Positions 32,387-43,410 of a stretch of DNA of 64,000 nucleotides are shown here, in pieces. The position numbers and the translations under genes were made by a program. Each line of letters begins with the position of its first letter. Within the stretch, counting starts at the first letter, position 1. Source of the stretch: Homarus americanus (taxonomy: Eukaryota; Arthropoda; Malacostraca; Decapoda; Nephropidae); assembly GCF_018991925.1 (NCBI RefSeq), contig NW_024735424.1, forward strand, positions 73,501 through 137,500, given 5' to 3'. Under the pieces are notes generated by a model that made no database searches, was not told where the DNA came from, and saw nothing but the letters and a program-made list of their open reading frames with translations.

Positions 32387-33754
32387 ATGCTTACAAGGTC
32401 GTGTTTTATATAATATCAAATATCATTGGACACACAAAACGTATCACTCAGCTGTGGGTGTTTTAAAACATTTGTGTGCCGCCAAACACACCTCACGTCG
32501 GTGTTTGTGTTGGGCTGTGTATATAAAACACAAGGGTAGTTGTCATAGTAGCCTATAGATGAAACTTTTACTTCATGACTAATTTATGGCTACTGGAAAA
32601 AAAAGTTGTGAGTTCAGTAATATTAAACAAAAATTATTAATGTGCCTCAGTGACTAAAAAATATAGGAAGAGAAATAATTACATGTAAATTTCGTTTTAA
32701 TAATAATAATATATATATATATGTATGTAAAATGCCATTTTGGCTGGAAAAGAAATATGAATACCAAAGCGAACAATAACAGCAATATTGACATGGCTGA
32801 ATTTATATGAAGTTATAGAAGAGAAAAAAACATTATAAATTTATCCCACCAAGTGAAGATAATATAAGTTTTCTCCAGCTACTGTGTAAAATAAAACACC
32901 TTTGTCTAACATAGTGGAGATCTCCCTGACAGAGTGTTGTTTTCCTGCGTTGTATAACCACGCACTACCTCAACACACCCTGCTTCACACACCAACACAC
33001 ACACACACACTGGTAAGGGGACAACGACGCCTCTCTGAATAGTTTTAACAATAGCTTAATGTTTTGATCTCTCCCTGGTAGGTCAGAACACGTATAGCAA
33101 CAGCAGTATAATAAACCTTGAGAGGTGTTCCTTCCAGGGGGCCATGACATATGAAGTAGTTTTAAGTGAAGTGGTTGTATTGACACACTGTCTCCTTCGA
33201 TTGACTCTCAGGAATTAAAATTGTCTCATAACCATTACAGTATCGATTTGTTGGACTACTCTCTCTACTCTGCAGTAACTTCTCACACAGTTCCAAATCA
33301 ATAGAGGCAGTAATGGGGGAAATTTTATACCTATTCGATACATTCCTCGCTCTTCACATAACGTTACTTTCAACAGGGATCTTATCTGACTGTATTCTTT
33401 CTGCAAAAAAATACTGTCTCCCTCTCTGTCTCTGTTTTTCTCCCCTGAGGCACTTTGGTAAGTCCCTCTTTGATGTTATAATTTATTGTAATAGTATCCT
33501 AGAGTTTGTACACCAGTTTGTTTATAAAATTCGATGATTCAGAGCTTGGGATGGAATGGTCATGTTGGAAACTGTCTAAAGAAATCTCTAGTCGTGCCAA
33601 AGACTTTAAAAGATTACTATTGCTTCGAAAACTCTTGGAATAATTAATTTTGGTTGAATAATTTTTTTTTTACATCTTTGTTATCTGCATTGACGTTCAA
33701 GATATAAAATTCTTTCTAATTATTAAGCATTTGTATTACCTTTCTGTATTGCGA
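32386..33754. other. Unique sequence, no gene recognised
   Basis: AT-rich. Short CA at 32993-33010. Minus-strand frames at 32965-33406 are short and without motifs. Confidence 0.42.
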
Positions 33755-33756
33755 TT

Positions 33757-33945
33757 TAACCCTTTGAGAACAATTAGCCCTTTGAGGACGACGACTTAAC
33801 CCTTTGAGAACGATTAACCCTTTGAGGACGATTAACCCTTTGAGGACGATGACTTACCCTTTGAGGACGATTAACCCTTTGAGAACGATTAACCCTTTAA
33901 GGACGATGACTTAACCATTTGAGGACGATTAACTCAAAGGGTTAA
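33757..33945 (+). repeat. 18-bp minisatellite with 6-bp extended units
   Basis: About nine units, core AACCCTTTGAGGACGATT, some extended by GACTT. It ends with an inverted copy of CCCTTTGAG (AACTCAAAGGGTT at 33931-33943). Confidence 0.93.
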
Positions 33946-34065
33946 AATATTTTCTCTTGTAATGATTTCGTTGACCCTTTAATATATTCTGGTGGTTCAA
34001 CTAATAGGGTCTCATATTACCGTTCACTCCCGCTACATAAGGTTAGACAACTTTCGTCACCTTGA

Positions 34066-34182
34066 GATAAAAAAAAAAAAAATAAATAAAATATTTGGAT
34101 CACTTGAATATTCGTTTCCACTAGTTTATTTCACCTTAAGAGTAACCTAACCTAACCTAACCTAACCTAACCTAACCTAACC
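34066..34182. repeat. Poly(A) tract and (CCTAA)n
   Basis: A run at 34068-34081, (CCTAA)n at 34144-34182. Confidence 0.93.
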
Positions 34183-34435
34183 TTTGGCTGATCGAATGCT
34201 CTAATTTCACTTTGTTTATATTACATTAAATAAAAAAAAAAGGTTCATTGTTGTACCTTCGTGTCATTTTATGTCATCGTGAGACAATTAGGTCATCAGG
34301 AACAATGTGAGCGAGAGGCGGCGGGAGTGATAGATGGCCTCCTCTTCCTCCTCCCCTCTGCTTCATATTGCACGAGTTTACCTTTTGAAGTTCCTCGCCA
34401 AAGAGAATTCAGCAGAGGGAGGGAGTCTGTTAGTA

Positions 34436-34524
34436 TTCCCCCCTCACTTCTCTTCCCTTCCTTCTCCCCTCCCCTCCCCTCCCCTCCCTTCTCCCCTCCC
34501 TCTCCCTCCCTCCCTCCCCGTGAG
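34436..34524. repeat. (CCCCT)n pyrimidine tract
   Basis: CTCCCCTCCCC pentamers, homopyrimidine for more than 70 bp with little interruption. Flanking open frames on both strands are driven by it. Confidence 0.92.
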
Positions 34525-35018
34525 AAGGGCCTGATAGCACACTGAGTCTTGATAGTCCATGGTGTTGTCTGTGAGTCCCCTGTCGGAGATAGAAGCCAGA
34601 TAGTCCTTGGTAAGCCTGGCAATGTCTGGCAGCTGACTACAAGAGCCGGATAGACCTCCCCCCCCCTCCAATAAAACATGACTAAAAAGATGTACCAAAT
34701 AATAGTCATCTCACTAATCTTTCAACCTTTTGTTAAGAATTTTGTTGAATTTTGCTGATATATATATTGAAGAAAGTCAAGGAGCGGCTCCGCAGATATT
34801 GCTGTATTTGAATAAAACTTAACATTCGCTAATGGAACTTGAGTGGCCTCGAGCGTCGATAAAGTTTATTTTATCGCTCGTCTGAATTCCCAATAAATTC
34901 AATATATATATAGACAGTATATACATATTCTCTGATTGGATTCTGGTCTGCTTTTTTTCGTATAATAATTGTCTTTATTGTTGAGTGTCAAATGGTTCCC
35001 GATCACAATAGGACTCCA
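34525..35018. other. Unique sequence, no gene recognised
   Basis: No coding signal. A short self-complementary GGAGCGGCTCC lies at 34781-34791. Confidence 0.42.
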
Positions 35019-35512
35019 ACCCAACCCAACCCATCCTACTCTAATATAACCTAACTTAACCTAACCTAGCTTAAACTAACCCAACCCAACCCATCCTACT
35101 CTAATATAACCTAACTTAACCTAACCTAACCTAACCTAGCCTAGCCTAACCTAACCTAACCCAACCCAACCCAACCCAACCCATCCTACTCTAATATAAC
35201 CTAACTTAACCTAACCCAACCCAACCCAACCCAACCCATCCTACTCTAATATAACCCAATTAACCTAACCTCTAACTCCACCCAGGCCAAACCTTAACCC
35301 AACCCAACCCATCCTACTTAATATAACCTAACCTAACCCAACCCAACCCAACCCATCCTACTCTAATATAACCTAACTTAACCTAACCTAGCCTAGCCTA
35401 ACCTAACCCAACCCAACCCATCCTACTCTAATATAACCTAACCTAACTTAACCTAACCTAACCTAACCTAACCTAACCTAACCTAACCTAACTTAACCTA
35501 ACCTAACCTAAC
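35019..35512 (-). repeat. CCCAA/CCTAA field with a repeated higher-order block
   Basis: The block CCATCCTACTCTAATATAAC occurs seven times (35031, 35091, 35181, 35236, 35309, 35353, 35418; the fifth lacks a CT), separated by variable numbers of CCCAA and CCTAA pentamers (spacing 44-90 bp). The 3' part is pure CCTAA. Confidence 0.95.
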
Positions 35513-35601
35513 AAGAAAAAATCGATGCATTGTGTTGGCTGGACCCCCCCCAAAAAAAAATGAGTGAGAAAAAGTCTAAATAATAGACACCCACGAACCT
35601 A

Positions 35602-35602
<1 letters not shown>

Positions 35603-35639
<37 letters not shown>

Positions 35640-35665
35640 GTGTGTGTGTGTGTGTGTGTGTGTGG
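35603..35665. repeat. (GT)n microsatellite
   Basis: Two GT runs split by one base. Confidence 0.97.
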
Positions 35666-35958
35666 TGGTTTATATTTGGTGAGTGTTTTCGTCATTTTAT
35701 GTGTTTTAGTGTGTTTGTTTTTGGGTGTGTCTTCATCTGTTTGTTTACGTTTTATTCTGTTTTACTCTGAGTGTTGTTATTAGCTGGCTTGTCTCTCCTT
35801 GTGTGTGTGTGTTTTAATTATTTTCTGTGTTTTACCTGTTTGTGTGTGTTTTTATTCGTGTATATGTGTTTGATTATGTTTTAAATTGTTTATAATTTGA
35901 TTCAAGAACCTTATATATAGCCTCTGGAATTGGATGAGGTTTGTTTAGCGTTTATGGG

Positions 35959-35959
<1 letters not shown>

Positions 35960-36007
<48 letters not shown>
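35960..36007. repeat. (GA)n microsatellite
   Basis: About 23 GA units. Confidence 0.97.
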
Positions 36008-36012
<5 letters not shown>

Positions 36013-36224
36013 GAAAACTCACTAAATTAATCCCACATAAAGAAACCACAAAATAACAACAAAAACTACAACAACAAACAACAAATCGAACAAAAAAAAA
36101 AGGCAAACAGAGAAATATTATCACAACATCAGATTCCTCGACACACGAAAATCAATTCTCCAGACCCAAGACTTGCAGCCATTGAGGGAGTCACGACGCA
36201 GAGAGGTGAGTTTGCTTTAGGTCA

Positions 36225-36560
36225 TCAGCTGCTCGTGGGTATTTGTGAAGCCACGGGGCAAGAAGGTGCTATTAGATTCTCTGCAGATGATTGGTTGGTA
36301 GCCTGTGCCTTGTTTGTACAGCTGTCGGGCAAGAAGGAGCCCTGAGAGTCACAGCAGCTGATTGGCTAATGTGAAGCTGTAGGGTAAGAAAGGCAGTCAG
36401 ACATGCAGAAGCAGATTGGTTGAGATTGGAGCTTGAGAAACAATCAGATGCGGTGATTGGGACAAGGTGGTTGATTAATGATCTAATTGGTAGCGGACAA
36501 TAATCCAGACGAATTCATTGGTGGAAGACGAATCATCAGACATGCTGATTGGTGCTGGAT
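36225..36560 (-). promoter_or_regulatory. Cluster of eight inverted CCAAT boxes, five at about 31-bp spacing
   Basis: ATTGG (CCAAT on the minus strand) lies at 36290, 36361, 36415, 36425, 36456, 36486, 36517 and 36548. The last five are spaced 31, 30, 31 and 31 bp. The intervening text shows loose similarity (GGGCAAGAAGG, GGGTAAGAAAGG, GACATGC), so it is probably a decayed tandem repeat. NF-Y binds CCAAT; regulatory function is inference. Confidence 0.55.
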
Positions 36561-36587
36561 AAATCCTAAGATACCTCTATCTTCACT

Positions 36588-37030
36588 TCCCGCTCACCTC
36601 CACCTCCCCCACACCTCCACCTCCCCCACACTTCCACCTCCCCCACACCTCCACCCCCCACACCTCCACACCCCCACACCTCCACCTCCCCACACCTCCA
36701 CCTCCCCACACCTCCATCTCCCCACACCTCCACCTCACACCTCCACCCCCCACACCTCCATTCCCCCACATCCTTCACCTCCCCCACACCTCCACCCTCC
36801 CCACACCTCCACCTCCCCCCACACACCCTGCCCCACACTTCCACCTCCCCACACCCCCTCCACACCTCCACATCCCCCACACCTCCACCTCCCCCACACT
36901 CCACTCCCCACACCTCCACTTCCACACCTCACACACCTCCCCCACACCTCCACCTCCCCCACACTTCCACCTCCCCCACACCCCCACCTCACCTCCCCCA
37001 CACCCCCACCTCTCCCACACCTCCACCTCA
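36588..37030. repeat. CACCTCC-rich low-complexity minisatellite
   Basis: Imperfect 6/12/18-bp units of CACCTCCACCTCCCCCA. All frames on both strands are open for long stretches (Pro/His/Thr plus strand, Gly/Val/Trp minus strand); none is a gene. Confidence 0.95.
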
Positions 37031-37084
37031 CGCATGGAGGTCACCTTACGTTTACCTCCGTTGTAATTGTCATAGGAGACGCGG

Positions 37085-37165
37085 GAGGGAGGGAGGGAGG
37101 CGGGGGGGGATAGAATAGTAGGGGGTAAGAGGGGGTGTAGTTAATGGTGGGAGGGGGAGGGAGGT
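37085..37165. repeat. GGGA-rich tract
   Basis: GGGAGGGAGGGAGG and related G-rich text, strand-opposite in composition to the preceding C-rich tract, so 36590-37165 can partly pair with itself. Confidence 0.75.
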
Positions 37166-37320
37166 TGGCAGGCTGGCTGGACCAACAAAAACAACAATAC
37201 ATCAAGTGAGCAGCGAGGTAATGGCTCACTGTCGAAGGGAATTACGATTTGCCCTCTGACGTCTCCCTGCTGCTGCTGCTCTTTCCAGGGTTGGGTCTAA
37301 ATGCAGGCTTGTACATTTAA

Positions 37321-37634
37321 ATGCAAATGTAAATGTTTTAAATTAATGAAATGTAAATTCAAATGTATATCAAACATATCCTGGCGTTCTGTATATTGTT
37401 TGGGTTATTCCACGGGGCTGAGATGAGGTGAGGACTTGGATTATCCTGGCAGTCACGGCCGACCTTATGGGAACAGGTGACAGTCAGGTGTTCAGTGAGA
37501 TACGAGCATTAGGTGTAAAATCAGATTTGAAATTTGCATTTGTAAATTCAAATGCAAATGAAAGTGCTGTACATTAATATTCAAGTTCAAATGCATATGT
37601 AGAATAATTGAGAATTCCATATATAAATGCAAAT
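37321..37634. promoter_or_regulatory. Four perfect ATGCAAAT octamers
   Basis: ATGCAAAT at 37321, 37552 and 37627 (plus) and ATTTGCAT at 37532 (minus), with related AAATGTAAAT and AAATGCATATG around them. This is the classical POU-domain octamer. The area looks like a decayed short repeat (AAATGCAAATGTAAATG), so function is uncertain. Confidence 0.4.
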
Positions 37635-37789
37635 GCAACATCTTCATCTGCTTGTTCTAATGTGTATGAGTATGGCTCCCAGCTTACTCGTTCCGGGATT
37701 ATTTATCTTCCTCGATACTCTTGTGTTCGTCGTGTGATGGCCAGAAGTATTTAACAAACATCTATTGTAAGTGGTCTCCCCTGTGTCCT

Positions 37790-38400
37790 CTTCCTCTTGT
37801 TATTCTCCACTTATTTCTTTTTCATATTTTCCTTCCTTCATTTTCCTGTCTAACCTTTTCCATTTGCCTCTACCATACCTTTCCATTTCTGATATTCCGT
37901 GTGTCTCAAAGTTAATGTCTTATACTCACTTCGTCCATTGTAAGCTGTGTTTTTAACTCTGTGATATTCAGAATTATTGACTCAGAAATGGAGAGAAGTT
38001 GATTTTACTGGAGCTGTGTTGTGTATGTGACGCATAATTATTTCTGTCTGTTTCTGTGTCTGTCTGTCTGTCTGTCTCGTACTCACTCCTACTTATGTCT
38101 GTATCTATCAATCTATGTCTTTCTCTCTGTTTTTATCCATTCTTCTTTGTCTGTGCGTTTGTCTGTTTGTCATTATTTATCTGTTATCTCTCACTCTCTC
38201 TTTATATCTATCATTTTTCTCCTTTCCAAAGATATATTTACATCTTTCTCTGGAGAGTTATATCAAACTTGATTATCTATCTGTCTGTCTTTCTATCTAT
38301 CCATCTTACTTTCCTTCTATCAACTATCTTATTCTTTCTACTTTCTCTTCCATATATGTAACTATTTATTTGTTTACTTTCTAACTTTTAATATCCAGCT
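37790..38400. repeat. Pyrimidine-rich low-complexity region
   Basis: TCTGTCTGTCTG at 38058-38078 and degenerate CTTTCTATCTATC text. Hydrophobic open frames here are compositional. Confidence 0.7.
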
Positions 38401-39268
38401 ACAAAAGATAAAAATATACTCTATAAAAAAAATCAAAACGAATAACCAGGGGCCATAGCATACACAAGGCTGACTCACACCACATCACGTTACCGCGGAA
38501 AAATCTTACGAGGAAACCTGTCACATTCTAGCTATTTCCACTAACGTGTTTTATGTTCCTTTCCTCTCAGCATTTCCATCCTCAAATTTGTGAGTTTGTG
38601 AGATATTCGTGTGGTGTTTCTGTCGTTGCCTGAAGTTCTTTGAAATTTTTTAGGTATATTTTTTTAACTCGATCTTACCAGTGTCGTGAACTTGAGTGAA
38701 TTTATAATATTTAATTGTTTGTGTTTGGTATTAGGAGGAGGTAGGAGGTAGATAATATTGAGGTTTTGGGAATCATATAAGAACATCTTACCACGGGAGA
38801 GTAATCTAAAGGTGCTTATGGATAACAACATTACAGGAGAAACTGATATGTACAGTAAACAGACGAAGGGAGACCGTCAGCAGTGAGGTTAGGTTAGGTT
38901 AAGTAGACGTAATGTAGATTCTAGTAGAGTCAACAAGAAGTAAAGGGAGATAAGACATATGACTGATAAGATAGATAACTGTTAATTGATATAAAAAGAA
39001 AACCTGAGTGAACGCTATGGTATATTGAATTGAATTACTAGTGATAGGAAAAAAGCCATTAATATATACTAATACATAACTGGCTAGTTAAGGTGTTAAT
39101 AGCTACTGGATGGGAATACAATTAAATACAACTTCTGTATAATTTAAGGACTTCGGTAGAGTGAATCTTTAGTTAGAAATTGTCTGTGGGAATCAAATAT
39201 TGAATGTTGTGTATTATCAAGAGACAGAATTTGATGTATAATTCTAAATATTAATACAAAGTTGATGA
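38400..39268. other. Unique AT-rich sequence, no gene recognised
   Basis: Nothing seen beyond a short TTAGG run at 38887-38900. Confidence 0.45.
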
Positions 39269-39269
39269 G

Positions 39270-39445
39270 ACACACACACACACACACACACATACACACA
39301 CACACACACACACACATACATACCGTAAATCCTAGAAATAGTGGTTAGTGGGGAGGGGGGAGGGGAACTGGCAATTTGGGGAGGAAGAGTGTGGTAGTTG
39401 GGGAGAAGGAGGAGGAGGAGTGTGGTAGTGGGGAGGAAGAGGGAA
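39270..39445. repeat. (CA)n and GGGGAGG/GGAGGA tract
   Basis: (CA)n 39270-39316 with TA interruptions; purine-rich 39348-39442 with GAGGAAGAGTGTGGTAGT repeated about three times. Confidence 0.92.
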
Positions 39446-39711
39446 GAGAGAAGAAGAATATGGCAACAGGAGATAATAAAGGAGAAGGAGAACAAAATAA
39501 AGAAATAAGAGACACGTGGGAAAAAATATCTCCCCTAATATTCATACATTAAAAGATGAGACGTGGAGAAAGAGACATTGAAGGACGTGGTAAGTGAACA
39601 GTGTATTACCCTGTCTCTCATGTGTCAGTGGTGAGAGTGAGAGGGAGAGGGAGAGTGAGTGGGAGAGTGAGGATGGAATTGGATGAGGAGACAAATGCCA
39701 TCTGACGGATC

Positions 39712-39712
<1 letters not shown>

Positions 39713-39750
<38 letters not shown>
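39713..39750. repeat. (CA)n microsatellite
   Basis: About 18 units. Confidence 0.97.
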
Positions 39751-39752
<2 letters not shown>

Positions 39753-39899
39753 ACACTAATACCAACATGCAAAATCACAAATAGACAGACACAGGGGAGG
39801 CCACATCACTATTCAATCAGCAATAAAAACATTTTCTGGCTTCTATTACCTTCCTCAAGAGACAACTGAGTCACACAGGATCTTGAATTAAGGAAGAAC

Positions 39900-40035
39900 T
39901 CCACCAGGATCTATCTCTCACTGCTGTCTCTCATTGCTATAACTGTCTCTCTACTGTTCCTGTCTCTCACTGCTGTTTCTTTACTGTAACTGTCTCTCAC
40001 TGTTCTCTCTCTGTCTCTCTCTTACTGTTATCTCT
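39900..40035 (+). repeat. Degenerate CTCACTGCTGTCTCT repeat
   Basis: Loose 20-30-bp units containing TGTCTCTCACTG and TACTGT. Related text recurs at 40490-40510. Confidence 0.7.
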
Positions 40036-40228
40036 CTACTGTGAGGCCAGGAGTCGTTTCTGGACGGCGGCTCAGAGTGGCAATTACACACACGACCACA
40101 CAGAACATAAGACCTTCGAGTACTTGTCACCTGTCGTCCAGATCCTACCTCCCACTACTTGGAATTTAAGATAACTTTTACTGCTCCTACAAACGTGAAG
40201 TAAATCAATTATATGTTATGTCTAATGA

Positions 40229-40440
40229 AGCAGTAACGTGTCCACTAAACGCTGCTAAAAAGAACATAGCAGCTGTCCCTCGTGCCCAGCTGCAACTCTT
40301 CAGCCTAACTATCGCCTCGTTCGTGTTTGTTGCCAGCAGTAACGTGTCCACTAAACGCTGCTAAAAAGAACATAGCAGCTGTCCCTCGTGCCCAGCTGCA
40401 ACTCTTCAGCCTAACTATCGCCTCGTTCGTGTTTGTTGCC
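40229..40440. repeat. Perfect 106-bp tandem duplication
   Basis: Copies 40229-40334 and 40335-40440 are identical (each begins AGCAGTAACGTGTCCACTAA and ends GTTTGTTGCC plus A). The unit is complex sequence, not a simple repeat. Identity suggests a very recent duplication or an assembly artefact. A 68-codon minus frame spans it without recognisable motif. Confidence 0.95.
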
Positions 40441-40616
40441 ACCTGACCATCACAGTGACCCGCCGACCAGAAAGGCCTCACTTGTACCTGTCTCTCACTG
40501 TTGTCTCTCACTTGTACCTACTTGTAAAAGGTGTATCCAGGTATTAGAGCTGAGCCAATATCGGTAAAAGTTTATGAGATACTGAACGTTCACGGCTAAT
40601 ATGGTTTAAGTGACAG

Positions 40617-40620
<4 letters not shown>

Positions 40621-40682
<62 letters not shown>
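40621..40682. repeat. (GA)n microsatellite
   Basis: About 30 GA units. Confidence 0.97.
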
Positions 40683-40684
<2 letters not shown>

Positions 40685-40774
40685 TCACACACACCTAATG
40701 TTTACGTTTCTCAGCTGATCAATACAGAGGATGAATGACGTAGATTTCTTCTTTTTTGGTGAATGAAGGTTCGT

Positions 40775-40935
40775 CACCCCCACCTCCTCCTCCTTCACCT
40801 CTTCCCCCTTCCTCCCCCTCCCTCTTTCTCCTCGTCTCCATCAATAGGATATGGTCAGTATCGAATCGTGTACTTCTATCTCTCTGTATCTCTCTTTCTA
40901 TCTCTATCTCTCTCTCTATCCCTCATGTTTCTCTC
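40775..40935. repeat. CT/CCT-rich tract
   Basis: CCACCTCCTCCTCC then TATCTCTCT text. Confidence 0.8.
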
Positions 40936-41205
40936 GTCTCTCCTTTTTGGTAGGTTAGGTTAGGTTAGATTAGGTAAATAAAAGGGAATATTACATTGTT
41001 CTGGATCAGAGATTATTGAGTTCCCATTATCACATTGAGTCCTCTACGTCAACACAGGTAAGGAGGATGACGAGACATACCTGGTGGATGATCAGTTTCT
41101 AAGACGCCTCAATATGATCACATGTTATGTTGATTAGGCTTGTTAGTCTCCTCCTTAGTTACCTTAAGAGCGCTAAAGGAGGGAGAGGGAGTCGTGAGAA
41201 GTTGA

Positions 41206-41210
<5 letters not shown>

Positions 41211-41261
<51 letters not shown>
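41211..41261. repeat. (GA)n microsatellite
   Basis: About 25 GA units. Confidence 0.97.
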
Positions 41262-41263
<2 letters not shown>

Positions 41264-41529
41264 CAACCCTCTCCACTGCACGTCATCAATCAATGTCTTG
41301 GAACTATATCATCCCAGGGTAGACGATGGCAGGTTACATTTCTCGCTCGGAAAACTCAAAAGATGATGATGATGACGAGGAGGCAGGAGGAAGCAACACC
41401 TGGGACTAGAGTGTGGAGGAGTGGTAGAGTATTGGTGATAAAATATAAGGAGATTTATGTTACTATTGTTATAACTGACTCAGAGAGGACTATGGTGAGC
41501 AATGTGTGAGGTAGTGATGTTATTTATAG

Positions 41530-41802
41530 ATGAAAATACAAATGGAAAGTTTAGAACGAGTTGGATGTTCACTCATACCTCGAACAGGTGTTTCTGACGG
41601 CCGGCCCCCTCCATCTTCCTGCATTGGTAACAGACTAGTGAACATAGAGACTCATCACATGCCTCAACACAGACTGGCAGGATCTGACATAACAACAGAC
41701 TCTATACTCATACAACATCAGAGAGAGGTTAAGGGCCTTACTGCCATCTTTAAGACTAATAAACTCGAGGGTCTACAGCTGGGCTCATCACTCCATGTTT
41801 AA
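41530..41802 (+). CDS. Hypothetical 90-codon open frame, doubtful
   Basis: One of the few ORFs of this size with no simple repeat. It starts MKIQMESLERVGCSLIPRTG and contains REVKGLTAIFKTNKLEG. There is no domain, signal peptide or membrane segment. No splice sites or promoter stand out, and random sequence of this composition produces such frames at this window size. It could be a single exon or, more likely, chance. Confidence 0.12.
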   Translation: MKIQMESLERVGCSLIPRTGVSDGRPPPSSCIGNRLVNIETHHMPQHRLAGSDITTDSILIQHQREVKGLTAIFKTNKLEGLQLGSSLHV

Positions 41803-42170
41803 CCAGATGACAGAACTTACGGCATTAAGCTCAACTATAGTGATGGAGTCATCTTGGTAATATACTGTTTGTTAAGAAACCGAGTCAAGTGTGAGGTACT
41901 TCTCTTCTCGTCTCCAGATTAAGTTCTCAACTCGTGCAGTTTGTCACTACTTGTCGATCACTTTATTGTTCCCAGTAGGAATCATTTTTAGAATATAATT
42001 TCTAAATATGAATCAGTGTGACATTATCCTTACGGCACTTCGCTTAATGTTATGTAGCGCACAGTCAGCACTAAACCTGATATATGATCACGCGTTATGG
42101 ACGCTCAGATAGTTATACCAACACCAAGAAGATGTTTTTACTTTCTGAAATTCTTCATGTGAAGTAAAGT
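41803..42170. other. Unique sequence, no gene recognised
   Basis: No structure noticed. Confidence 0.4.
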
Positions 42171-42406
42171 GTTCTTGGTGGTACACCTCCCCGAGGGGGT
42201 TGCAGTGCACCAGTATGCTAATCTGCCTCTTAAATTTACATGGGAGGCGTTAAGATGGCCAACACCAGCAGACACAGTTGGGTTATATATGATTTTGGAG
42301 CACCCAGCTGGGGATGTGCTGGACACGTGTACCTTGGGACTCACAGTTGAGAGCTACGTCTGACCTCACATCCCTGTAGCAGTGAGTCAGCTGCACCACC
42401 AAGAAC
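42171..42406 (-). mobile_element. Possible 236-bp interspersed element with short inverted ends
   Basis: The left end GTTCTTGGTGGTACA and the right end, reverse-complemented, GTTCTTGGTGGTGCA are inverted repeats of 15 bp with one mismatch. The sequence between is GC-richer than its surroundings and open on both strands (64 and 68 codons). On the minus strand GGTGGTGCAGCTGACTCACTG also resembles a pol III A box, so a tRNA-derived SINE is an alternative. No target duplication is seen. Confidence 0.4.
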
Positions 42407-42587
42407 CTTATCTTATATACAGGTGGAGTATTTTTACCATGACACAGCGAGGCGCGTCGCCTTCATTAATGAGATCAAAGTTAGTGTATGAGGGAAGCTG
42501 CCACCTGACGCACTATTTAATTACTCAGGTGACAAATAATTATGTTGTGAGGTGTTATGTGGTGCTCCCTCTCGCTCTCTCCTTTTA

Positions 42588-42590
<3 letters not shown>

Positions 42591-42624
<34 letters not shown>
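42591..42624. repeat. (AT)n microsatellite
   Basis: About 16 AT units. Confidence 0.97.
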
Positions 42625-42625
<1 letters not shown>

Positions 42626-42639
42626 TAATCGAGTTATGA

Positions 42640-43405
42640 AGAATACACCGTTACTCCAGACACAGACTCTTCACCCTGAGCCACTGATGGAAATGACTTT
42701 ATCCTTTTAAACTAACCTATTACAACAACGTCTATAATCCTACAACACTCTCTCTCATGTGCCACAACTACCACTCCAAGGATTGGTCAAAATTTAACCT
42801 TTGACCCTGGTGACGCCCCATACTCCATACTCCTCCAATGTTTTCTTTGACCCGGCAGAGATCAATGACACCCCCCTCCCCTCTCCTCCTCAAGCTAAAA
42901 AAAACTAGCAATGATAAAAAAATTCCCTTACTTTGGAAACTACATCAGTATCCAACCTTATGTTATCGCCAATGCCTCTTCTTACGTCACAATGATGTTA
43001 TTACCAGTCCTTGCAGATGTACAAACTGTTTCGGTAATTATGTTAAGTTATACAAGGTTTCACCCCGTCTCTCTAATGCTAAGCTTCAGTCACGTGTCTC
43101 AGTAGTTTAATTAAGTACTACACCTTTACTGTTTACACACCTGGCGTCCACAACTTACTGGGTCACAAATAACTTCCGTACATTTTAACTTAACAAAATA
43201 CGAAAACTTTCTTAAAAAAAAAAAAAAAAACATTCAGTAATATCATCATTAGACCAGCCACTAAGGTCATCATTCATAATCTTACTCTAATAATATACTA
43301 ACACATTTCTTTCATTTTGAACCGAATATTAACCTAAAAAATTAGATATAATTTCTTAGTCTCATCCATATATTAATTCATATACTTTAGAACAGACATA
43401 TTGGA
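42640..43405. other. Unique sequence, no gene recognised
   Basis: Two overlapping plus frames at 42838-43110 are non-repetitive but without motifs. A poly(A) run lies at 43213-43230. Confidence 0.38.
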
Positions 43406-43410
43406 CCTCA

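Noticed and set aside
36487..37113. 208-codon Pro/His/Thr-rich frame and several Gly/Val/Trp-rich frames on the opposite strand
   Set aside because: Entirely explained by the CACCTCC low-complexity tract; all frames are open at once.
42838..43110. Two overlapping non-repetitive frames of 90 and 64 codons
   Set aside because: No recognisable domain, no splice or promoter context; consistent with chance in this amount of sequence.
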